Of a DNA stretch of 13,152 bases, positions 7,541-13,152 are shown one piece after another. Below the pieces are notes generated by a model. The model saw only the letters and a list, made by a program, of their open reading frames with translations. It did no database searches and was not told the DNA's origin. Both the position numbers and the translations under genes were made by a program. Within the stretch, counting starts at the first letter, position 1. The number at the start of each line of letters is the position of its first letter. The DNA comes from Chrysochromulina tobinii (Eukaryota; Haptophyta; Prymnesiales; Chrysochromulinaceae), in the NCBI GenBank assembly GCA_001275005.1, contig JWZX01002506.1:1-13152 (forward strand), in the 5' to 3' direction.

Positions 7541-8036
7541 GGTTAGGGGGGTCCTATCGGATACGTATCCTGATGTATCGTGATGTTTCCTGCATGTATC
7601 CGGAATGTATCCTGAAGGATACACGTATCTTGAGTGTATCCTGATGTATCTCAAATGCATCTCACATGCTCTGTTACATTTCAAGAGAATACATCTTGTA
7701 TCTTGACATTTTGCAACTGTATTTTGACATGTATCCCAAAGGAGTCCAAGATACACGTTGGGATACATGTCAGATACATCAAGATACATGTATCTTGCGC
7801 ACTTCCTTGGTGTCACCTTGGATACATATCAGGATACATCAGGATACGTGTATCCTAGACTGGTCATCACGATCCATCAGGATACACACCGAGATACAAA
7901 ATCACGATACAATACATGTACATGTATTCTCTTCGAATGTAACAGAGCATGTAAGATACGTTTGAGATACATCAGGATACATCAGGATACATGCAGGATA
8001 CATCAGGATACGTATCCTGATAACACCCCCCCCCCC
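7541..8036. repeat. Foldback (inverted-repeat) element of GATACAT/ATGTATCC units
   Basis: The two ends are mirror images. Both arms carry GGATACGTATCC (7559-7570 and 8006-8017) continuing inward into CCTGATGTATC-type sequence, and a perfect 17-bp inverted match (ACATGCTCTGTTACATT at 7664-7680, its complement at 7936-7952). Next to it, AAGAGAATACAT on the left also matches the right arm in inverted form. The outer ends are G-rich on the left (7541-7551) and C-rich on the right (8026-8036). The left arm is about 40 bp longer between anchors, owing to extra repeat units. The centre (near 7780-7800) holds another short palindrome, CAAGATACATGTATCTTG. There is no coding capacity beyond repeat-derived frames, so it is either a MITE-like foldback transposon or a satellite that inverted on itself. 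Confidence 0.7.
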
Positions 8037-8065
8037 AAATTCGATAACAACCCCCCCGCACCCGC

Positions 8066-8225
8066 ATGCAAGTCTTCACCACGGCGCCCTGCTCTCCCCT
8101 CAGGTGCGCGCGGCGGCTTAGCGGCGGCGCGGCTACACAACAACAAGGTGCTCGTGTGAACTTCCGGTGTGAAAGAGCTGCGCGAAACTTCGTCGATCAC
8201 CTCGCGCGCCTTCGGTTCCTTACAG
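8066..8225 (+). other. Possible 5' exon of the 8290-8744 gene
   Basis: An ATG frame from 8066 reads 53 codons, rich in Arg/Ala, to a textbook donor AG|GTACGT at 8225/8226. An acceptor TTTGAG at 8281 would join it, in phase (phase 1), to the frame of the following gene through a 56-bp intron. The downstream gene also has its own ATG with an in-frame TGA just upstream (8278-8280), so this exon is optional. The N-terminus could be a targeting peptide, but nothing decides it. Confidence 0.25.
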
Positions 8226-8289
8226 GTACGTCGGTTTTGGGGCGAAATGCTGCGTGGACACCATTTTTGGAAATATTTGAGGGAAAAAC

Positions 8290-8744
8290 ATGATGGGCGG
8301 CGCGCTTTTGATCGTGGCGCTGGTTAATACGCACACGAATCGTAAAGAAATTGTGCACTCGATGGAGGCCGACACGGTAGGAGCAAATACAATGGTCGAA
8401 CATCTCGAGGCCGTGCCCATCGATGCATCCTCCGGCACATGCAAGAACGAGGGCGATTTCTGTGTTGGAAACCACTGCGTCAAGGTGCCGTGCAAAAATG
8501 AACCCCGGCGATTGAGCCCTTGCACTCCGTGTACTGACCCTTCGCACCCACCTCTTTGCAGCTCGCGGCCGCGGCGACGCTGGAGTTTGCAGCTCACGAG
8601 AGCCAGAACTTTGGGCACGAAGAGCACGTCGGCGACTGGTGCGTGTGCCTGCACTTATGGACCGCAACAACGTGGGAGAAGAAAGCCCAGTACGACACGT
8701 CAGCATGCTCACAAGCAGCGATTGCTGCCTGCGCCCACGAATGA
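8290..8744 (+). CDS. Small two-exon protein, faintly DUF2237-like
   Basis: Exon A (8290-8484) and exon B (8562-8744) join in phase 0 across a 77-bp GT-AG intron (donor AAG|GTGCCG; acceptor preceded by a pyrimidine-rich CCACCTCTTTGCAG), giving 125 residues ending in TGA. The start is the first of two adjacent ATGs, 9 bases after an in-frame TGA; a later Met at 8362 is an alternative that removes a hydrophobic stretch (GGALLIVALV). In the spliced protein the order …LEAVPIDASSG…GDFCVGNHCV…TLEF…HVGDWCVCLHLW… loosely follows the DUF2237 pattern (LE.C..D..TG…G.C…G.H.VC…FLEF…GD.WClC…W), and the length fits that family. Exact identity is low and the GND segment is not seen, so the function is unassigned. 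Codon use is less GC-biased than in the neighbours. Confidence 0.45.
8485..8561 (+). other. Intron (77 bp, phase 0) of the small two-exon gene
   Basis: The donor AAG|GTGCCG and acceptor TTTGCAG| flank a short pyrimidine-rich 3' part. Removing it joins two frames exactly and brings a Cys/His-containing segment next to the GDWCVC segment. Reading through without splicing leaves the exon B frame. Confidence 0.5.
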
Positions 8745-8774
8745 GAAGCGACGGCGGCATGCACGTGGGTAGCT

Positions 8775-8825
8775 GGGTACAGTATACTTGTACCCTATCG
8801 AGAAGCACGCACCCTATCGAGAAGC
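8775..8825. repeat. Hairpin followed by a 19-bp tandem duplication
   Basis: GGGTACA at 8775-8781 pairs with TGTACCC at 8789-8795 around a 7-base loop. It is followed by two copies of a 19-bp unit starting ACCCTATCGAGAAGC (8792 and 8811, the second incomplete). The stretch lies just after the stop of the small gene, in its presumed 3' region. Confidence 0.6.
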
Positions 8826-9311
8826 CATGAAGGGTAAAAGAACATCCTAGCACATCAGAGCACAGAAGACCAGCTAGATCCCTCTGCAGTCTCCTTATGT
8901 TCTCCTTACCGAGGATGGGACGGTCCGTGTACGCGGACGTGCGCAGCACCTCGGCAAGGGCGCTCCACGCCCCTACGTCCGCGCTCCGCCATGCGGGATG
9001 CGGCGCTCGACCCGCACCGCCACCGGGTCCGCGTTTGGCGCAGGGATCGTCTTCTCACTATCTCCGAGCCGCCATCACCCATCCCTGCTCTGTGTATGTG
9101 ACCCCAGTTCCCTGTATTCCGCCGTTTTTGTGTTATACGGTAAACATTGAGATTGATGTCTCGCACGGTCTCGTTTTTCTCCGTCAGACTTTCTTTTCAT
9201 CTTCGTTGCCCGCGGCCGTCGTTCACAGCGAATATGATTCGGATAACCAAGAAACCGGAGGCTTCCTAAACCGGGCAACTGTCCCGTTCACACACGCCGA
9301 AACCAAACAGC
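8826..9311. other. Intergenic region upstream of the kinase-like gene
   Basis: I see no supported gene here. The long plus-strand frame crossing it is in a different frame from the kinase exon and runs into its coding part, so it is a shadow. The last in-frame stop before the kinase ATG is TAA at 9267-9269. Less GC-rich patches (TTTTTCTCCGTCAGAC near 9173; TTATACGGTAAACATTG near 9132) may belong to the promoter or 5' UTR. Confidence 0.4.
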
Positions 9312-11181
9312 ATGTTCCTCGTGCATGCTGCGAGCCTCCATGCGCTGCGGACCTTCACGCCGGCTGCGTTCCTCATTCGAAGGCAGGTCGGCCAGCTCGG
9401 CTTCGCAACCGAGACCGAGTGGCAGTACGGCGGCGAAACTCCACGCAACCCATTGGACCCGAGCACACCCAAGCGGACCGTCACGGCGTCGGGCTTGTCG
9501 GTGCGCTTATTCGACGCGAAGCTCGACGACGGCACACGCGTGCTCCTCAAGGAGTTTATTGGAGAGGCCGTCGGCATAGGCGAGACGGAGCTCGAGATGT
9601 ACGAGCTGCTGTACTCACGGGTGGCGGCGCAGGGGCCGGCCGACAAGCCCTTGCGCCCGCCGCAGATCGGCTCGCTCATAGGGCGCATGCGGGCCGATTC
9701 AACGTTTGTATCGGCCGCCTTCCGTGCCGACTGGCAGCGCGCCCTCCCCGGCACGCCGCCGCCGAGCGCCGACGGCCTGTGGCTCGTCTTTGGGTGGGAA
9801 GGGCTGCGCACCTTTGCCGGCTTCGCGTCACAGCCTCAGGAGCGCGGTCTTTTCGACTGGGGAGGCAAGGTTGCGGCCAAGGAGCGGCGCGTCTTCGTCA
9901 AGCGCGCGTGCGCGCAGGCGCTCCAAACCGTCGCATGGCTCCACGGGCAGGGTGTAGTCCATCGTTCCCTGGGTACTTCGTCCCTGCGGCTCTCTTGCTT
10001 GGATCCATCGCACTCGTCTTCTTGCGCCTGATTGCGTCTGATTGCGTCTGATTGCGTCTGATCGCGTCTGATCTCGTCTGAGTGCGTCTGATCGCATCTG
10101 GTCTCGTCTGAGTGCGTCTGATTGAGTCTGAGTGCGTCTGAGTGCGTCTGATCGCATCTGATCGCATCTGGTCTCCTTCCCCCTCAGGTACCTCGTCGCT
10201 GCTCCTCTCGAGCTACGACCAGCGGGACTATCCACGTGTGAAATGCATCGATCTCGGGTTCGCCTCCACCGCTGCGAGGCTCACGAGTGACGAAACTTTG
10301 GCGGCGATGGCGCGCGGCGCGGCCGGCCCCCTCGACGTCATCCCCTTCTGTACACGGGCAGACGACCTGCATGCACTCGCGTATGTTGTACTCGAGTTGG
10401 TGCTCAGCGCGAGCGCGTCGACGCGCGCTGTGTCGGGCGGCCTGGGTGGCCTGACGAGCGCTGTGTCGGGCGGCCTGGGTGGTCTGCCGAGCGCTGTGTC
10501 GGGCGGCCTGGGTGGTCTGCCGGGCGCTGTGTCGGGCGGCCTGGGTGGCCTGGCGAGCGCTGTGTCGGGCGGCCTGGGTGGTCTGCCGGGCCCAACAGGG
10601 GCAGCTGGCTCAGGCAGCGCGCCGTCTCGGGCAGCTGGCTCAGGCAGCGCGCCGTCTCGTCCCACGGACTTGCAATCCCTCAAGCGACTCATAGAGGACG
10701 TCTTTAGCGGCGACGCATCCTTCGCTTTCCGGGACTACTGCGCTCAGGAGCCCGAATGGCTGACCGCGGTGCGCGGCCCGGGATGCTTCTGATGGCCTCT
10801 CTGATGGCTTCTGATGGCCTCTATGCTGGCCTTTGTTGGCCTCTATGGTGGCCTCTCTGATGGCCTCTCCGATGGCCTCTCTGATGGCCTATATAAAGGC
10901 CTCTGAGGGCGTCTAAGTTAGCCTCTATGGTGGCCTCTGAGGGCCTCTGATGGCTTCTGATGGCTATCCGATAGCTATCCGTTTGCATCCAAATGCGACT
11001 CCGAGTACGTCTGGGTGCCTCCATCGGCGCGCAGGTGGAGATGCTTGACGAAGCCGACGGCGCAGGGTGGGCACTCGTGCAGGCCCTGGTCGACTGCGGC
11101 CGCATGCCTGCTGCGGAGGCCGTCCAGGCGATCAGCGCCAAGTCCCTCCTCATGTCGCCATGGTTTGATGACGTGCGATGA
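9312..11181 (+). CDS. Protein-kinase-like protein, three exons, probable pseudokinase
   Basis: Exons 9312-9972, 10188-10768 and 11035-11181 join in frame (introns of phase 1 and phase 0, both GT-AG) to give 462 residues ending in TGA. The start is the first ATG after an in-frame TAA. Kinase features are: Lys80 in RVLLKEF (beta-3 VAIK position), WLVFGWEGLRTF (hinge-like), WLHGQGVVHRSLGTSSLLLS (catalytic-loop position) and VKCIDLGFAS (DFG position reads DLG). A C-lobe helix DDLHALAYVVLELVL follows, then a C-terminal segment SAKSLLMSPWF at the place of the usual 'HPFF' end. HRD reads HRS and the loop Asn is Ser, so phosphotransfer is doubtful. From memory, plant and algal chloroplast kinase-like proteins share the WLVF.WEGL and H.SLG.SS segments; the N-terminus (ALRTFTPAAFLIRRQ) could be a plastid or mitochondrial transit peptide. 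Residues about 301-378 are a Gly/Ala/Ser repeat insertion in the C-lobe. Confidence 0.78.
9973..10187 (+). repeat. Kinase intron 1 (215 bp) filled with a 10-bp minisatellite
   Basis: The donor is CTGG|GTACTT and the acceptor is CCCCCTCAG|GTACCT, phase 1. From about 10028 to 10175 the intron is some 14-15 copies of a 10-bp unit, consensus TCTGATTGCG, with variants TCTGATCGCG, TCTGAGTGCG and TCTGATCGCA. The first 22 bases of the intron match the first 22 bases of exon 2 at 18 positions and would encode nearly the same peptide (GTSSLRLS versus GTSSLLLS). Retaining the intron truncates the protein. Confidence 0.8.
10427..10591 (+). repeat. 33-bp coding minisatellite, five copies
   Basis: Five adjacent 33-bp units begin at 10427, 10460, 10493, 10526 and 10559, each encoding AVSGGLGGL plus two variable residues (TS, PS, PG, AS, PG). 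The unit is a multiple of three, so copy-number change keeps the frame. The repeats sit inside exon 2 between the DLHALAYVVLELVL helix and the next C-lobe helix (DLQSLKRLIEDVF), where a flexible surface loop is expected. Confidence 0.9.
10601..10660 (+). repeat. 30-bp coding duplication, two copies
   Basis: Two 30-bp units (10601-10630 and 10631-10660), differing in the last base, each encode AAGSGSAPSR. They follow the 33-bp array directly and extend the same flexible insertion in the kinase-like protein. Confidence 0.88.
10769..11034 (+). repeat. Kinase intron 2 (266 bp) filled with 10/12-bp repeats
   Basis: The donor is ACCGCG|GTGCGC and the acceptor is CGGCGCGCAG|GTGGAG, phase 0. Splicing joins …EPEWLTA to VEMLDEADGAGW…, a continuous C-lobe sequence. 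From about 10785 to 10965 the intron is an imperfect array of TCTGATGGCC and TCTCTGATGGCC units. It contains TATATAAAGG (about 10889-10898), most simply a degenerate unit. Read without splicing, the exon 2 frame stops at 10790-10792. Confidence 0.75.
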
Positions 11182-11525
11182 GCTCTGCGGGGAGGGGGCG
11201 GAGAAGGGGCGGAGAGGCGTCCATCGCGTTCGCGAGGGGAGGTGCGAGTCGCTTAGTCGGTTGTCGTCGGCCGATCGCTCGTTCCGTGAGATCGGCGGAG
11301 TCACGCGCCGGACGCGCGCGGCGTCGCTTGATTGGACTGAATTGGGTAGGAGTTCATCGAAAGGGAACATCCACCGGCACCAGCGCACAACCACCTCAGA
11401 GAGTCGCCCAAGAATGCGCTCTTCTATCCGCAATGGGGTGCATGTGCACATACACAGGGGCCTCACACGCGACGAGGCCCAGGCCTGGGCCTGAAGGGGA
11501 CGTGCATGTGACCTATCGCTTAGTC
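11182..11525. other. Convergent 3' region between the kinase-like gene and WASHC3
   Basis: There is no supported gene. The two genes point toward each other across 344 bp. A perfect 18-bp palindrome AGGCCCAGGCCTGGGCCT lies at 11475-11492, close to the WASHC3 stop. No clear AATAAA-type signal was found on either strand. Confidence 0.5.
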
Positions 11526-12140
11526 CTACTCCTCATCTTCCCCACCGCCTGGCAGCGTGGGAGCATCTGGGGTGCCGAGGAGCTCCTCGCACTTCGCCGC
11601 GGGTATGCCCGTCTCCGTAGACATCTTGTGTGCGCACACGGGCCGCGGCACGCCCACCTTCTCCATCTTGAAGTACTTGATGAAGCGCGGGTCATCCTTG
11701 AGCTTCATCACGGGCTTCTCGGGCTCCGGGGGCGGCGGAGGAGGAGCATCTGCGGCGGCGGCGGCGCCAGGCGGCGGCGGCGGCGGCGGCGGCGCGCCCG
11801 GCGCACCGATGGGCGGCGGCGGCGGCGGCGCACCCGCAATCGGCGGCGGTGCAAGCGCGCCGCCCGCTGGTGCAGCGGGTGGGGGAGCGGCGGTGGCGGT
11901 TGGCGGCGGAGGCGCGCCGCCGCCCGCATCGAGTGGTAGCGAGCTGAGCTTCGCCTCCAGCAACTGCACGCCAGTCTCCAGGCGTTGCATCTTGTGGTGC
12001 ATTCGGAGGAGCTTGTCCTCGCACGTTAGCGCAAACGTGTTGAGCTGCTCGGCTGTCGAGGAGACCAATCTGTTGATGACCAGCAGGGTGTCGACATGCG
12101 GTCGCGCGGCGTGTAAGGAGAGGTCCACCACGGGCTCCAT
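11526..12140 (-). CDS. WASHC3: WASH complex subunit 3 (CCDC53 homologue)
   Basis: This intronless gene encodes 204 residues, close to the human protein of about 194. WASHC3 is a core subunit of the WASH regulatory complex, which activates Arp2/3 to build actin on endosomes for cargo retrieval. The N-terminal part (residues about 15-70: LLVINRLVSSTAEQLNTF, then CEDKLLRMHHKMQRLE and LLEAKLSSL) matches the family's helical/coiled-coil region (FLN.F…FLNRFS..CEEKL…IE..L.ILEAKLSSI). The C-terminal block (KDDPRFIKYFKMEKVGVP, then KMSTETGI and TPDAP) matches the family signature KDDPRY.KYLKM..VGVP…PDAP. Between them is a long Pro/Ala/Gly tract (about 75-140) with several PPPPPP runs. The ATG at 12140 is chosen by length and homology; the frame is open further upstream. 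The stop is TAG after an acidic tail (GGGEDEE). Confidence 0.9.
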   Translation of the reverse strand: MEPVVDLSLHAARPHVDTLLVINRLVSSTAEQLNTFALTCEDKLLRMHHKMQRLETGVQLLEAKLSSLPLDAGGGAPPPPTATAAPPPAAPAGGALAPPPIAGAPPPPPPIGAPGAPPPPPPPPGAAAAADAPPPPPPEPEKPVMKLKDDPRFIKYFKMEKVGVPRPVCAHKMSTETGIPAAKCEELLGTPDAPTLPGGGEDEE

Positions 12141-12796
12141 CACAGACCGTCGCGGACTCTCCGATACTAGTAGTCCTCCCTTCGAAGTCTCCGCAAGGCT
12201 TCGTAGTCCGGTGTGAATGAACACTCACTCCCACATCGGTCTTTAACTTAAGCGGGCCAGCCAGGATGCCTGTGCGGCGCGCGGCCGGCCTGGCGGCTGG
12301 CGGTCGCGTCGAGGCATCGAGGAGACGAGAACGCGGAGAGCTGGGTGACAGCGACGCGTGAGCGGCTGGCGACACGGAAAAGGTGCCGAGAGCAGGGCCG
12401 TTGCCACATCCTAGGCGCCCGGGGGATGAGAGTAAGCAATTCTGGCGAGAGTAAGCAATTCTGGCCCGGGATTCTGGCGCTCTGGGGAGAATCTCCTACA
12501 GTTGATGCACACGAGAAACGATGTGCGGCATGCAACTGTCCGCAATGCGGAATTCGTTAATCATTAAAGATAATCTCTAATTTTGCGCTGCCCTTAACGG
12601 CTCCCTGCACACTCTCGGTTCCGATGCACAGTTTTTGCTAGCGTGCGCATTGATCGCCAGATCGCGACCCCGCCTGATCCTTGAGTTGCGCTGCGACGAC
12701 CCTCGCTCGTGGACGATGGCATCGGCTCGCCTCGCTGACACGCTCGCTTGTTGATGCTGATGCCCACAGGAGCTCGAGCGCCTGCAGCAGGGGTCC
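12141..12796. promoter_or_regulatory. Divergent intergenic region between WASHC3 and the Cys-rich protein gene
   Basis: The flanking genes are transcribed away from each other, so both promoters should lie here. Visible are an AT-rich patch (12557-12590) in otherwise GC-rich DNA and an exact 19-bp tandem duplication (12428-12465). A CCCACAG at 12763-12769 could be a splice acceptor if the plus-strand gene has an earlier exon. No TATA box can be assigned with confidence. Confidence 0.4.
12428..12465. repeat. Perfect 19-bp tandem duplication
   Basis: GAGAGTAAGCAATTCTGGC occurs twice head to tail without change (12428-12446 and 12447-12465), followed shortly by a partial third ATTCTGGCG. It is located in the divergent intergenic region, and its identity implies a recent event. 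Confidence 0.85.
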
Positions 12797-13152
12797 ATGG
12801 CCACGACGATATTTTCGGTGTCCGTTCATGCGATTTTTTCGGTGTCCGTTGGCACAACATACCCACAGAACCGGTACGTGTCTTCCTACTGCCCATCCGG
12901 GTCCTACATTAGTCACAGCTGTGGCATGGGGCCATATGCCACAGATAACTTTTTATCTGGTGACGCCGGTACACACTGTCAGTGCTGCTGCAATTGCAAT
13001 GGTGTCATCGTTGTCTGCGAAGGCCAGGCGCCGCCGCCGCCACCACCGCCCTCGCCGCCGCCACCACCGCCACCGCCGCCTCCACCTACGCCGCCACCGC
13101 CCTCACCGCCGCCGCCCTCGCCCCCGCCCTCGCCGCCGCCGCCCTTACCGCC
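12797..13152 (+). CDS. Cys-rich plus polyproline (hydroxyproline-rich-type) protein, 5' part only
   Basis: The frame from the ATG at 12797 (CCATGG context) is open to the window edge, 118 codons. It begins MATTIFSVSVHAIFSVSVGT, where a 22-bp near-duplication has doubled IFSVSV. A short segment with eight cysteines follows (from YCPSGSY through HCQCCCNC to IVVCEG), then a run of at least 40 residues that is nearly all Pro with interspersed Ser/Thr (PPPSPPPP type). Such Ser-Pro rods joined to Cys-rich domains are typical of extracellular hydroxyproline-rich glycoproteins such as pherophorins of green algae; the family cannot be named here. The N-terminus is a weak signal peptide, and the frame is open back to 12761 behind a possible splice acceptor at 12769, so an upstream exon carrying the real signal is possible. 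Confidence 0.55.
   Translation, partial: MATTIFSVSVHAIFSVSVGTTYPQNRYVSSYCPSGSYISHSCGMGPYATDNFLSGDAGTHCQCCCNCNGVIVVCEGQAPPPPPPPSPPPPPPPPPPPTPPPPSPPPPSPPPSPPPPLP
12811..12850 (+). repeat. Short tandem duplication in the start of the Cys-rich gene
   Basis: ATTTTCGGTGTCCGTT (12811-12826) recurs as ATTTTTTCGGTGTCCGTT (12833-12850). The spacing of 24 bases between the shared 3' ends keeps the frame and doubles the peptide FSVSV. Confidence 0.75.

Noticed and set aside
7536-7552. TTAGGGGTTAGGGGGG as telomeric repeat
   Set aside because: There are only two irregular units, mirrored by a C-tract at the other end of the foldback element; better explained as the element terminus.
8897-10051. Long plus-strand frame of 384 codons covering the kinase exon 1 region
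   Set aside because: It is out of frame with the recognisable kinase-like sequence, is Arg/Pro/Ala-rich as expected for a GC-rich shadow, and reads into the intron 1 repeat.
10021-10180. CRISPR-like regular array
   Set aside because: The period is 10 bp with no unique spacers; it is a minisatellite inside a spliceosomal intron.
10886-10900. TATATAAAGG as a TATA box for an internal promoter
   Set aside because: It lies within the intron 2 repeat array at the place of a degenerate unit, and no separate downstream gene starts there.
10993-11034. Independent small gene starting at ATG 10993
   Set aside because: The same frame from 11035 continues the kinase C-lobe after a GCAG acceptor; the first 14 codons are intron sequence.
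12140-12224. N-terminal extension of WASHC3 by 28 codons from a GTG at 12224
   Set aside because: GTG is not an expected start in a eukaryote, and the ATG at 12140 gives the family's usual length; an upstream exon cannot be excluded.

Overview
The window looks like nuclear DNA of a GC-rich eukaryotic microbe, most plausibly a marine alga; a haptophyte or similar lineage would fit, but the sequence alone does not settle it. The supporting signs are GT-AG introns that join frames exactly, a recognisable WASH-complex subunit gene (WASHC3/CCDC53), a Cys-rich hydroxyproline-rich-type protein, abundant minisatellites and a large retroelement. Nothing points to a bacterial or organellar origin.

Left half (about 1-7100, minus strand): a retroelement. 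A gag gene with a CCHC zinc knuckle (6979-5795) is followed, in the same reading frame after four in-frame TGA codons, by a reading frame open from 5533 to the left edge of the window (at least 1,840 codons, no stop). Translated by hand, this pol frame carries in order a C5-cytosine DNA methyltransferase-like domain, a region of unknown function, a reverse transcriptase with FVDD, an RNase H with its D-E-D-D residues, a long unassigned segment, a Cys/His finger and a viroplasmin-like (Cauli_VI-type) module. No DDE integrase is visible; any tyrosine recombinase would have to lie beyond the edge. The methyltransferase keeps the fold motifs but has lost the catalytic Pro-Cys, the ENV motif and the RHR-type motif. 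This is the most notable system in the window.

Middle (about 7540-8040): an imperfect foldback element of roughly 0.5 kb made of GATACAT/ATGTATCC-type repeats, with G/C-tract termini.

Right half (8060-13152): host genes. These are a small two-exon Cys-containing gene (8290-8744, +) with faint DUF2237 resemblance, a three-exon protein-kinase-like gene (9312-11181, +), intronless WASHC3 (12140-11526, -) convergent with the kinase, and the 5' part of a Cys-rich/polyproline protein gene (12797 to the edge, +) divergent from WASHC3.

Two patterns run across genes. Both kinase introns and the foldback element are built from 10-bp-type units sharing a (T/C)CTGAT half plus an array-specific four-base half. 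Kinase intron 1 begins with a near copy of the sequence that begins the next exon, the signature expected of intron gain by duplication or insertion. Coding minisatellites in the same gene have units of 33 and 30 bp, which preserve the frame.
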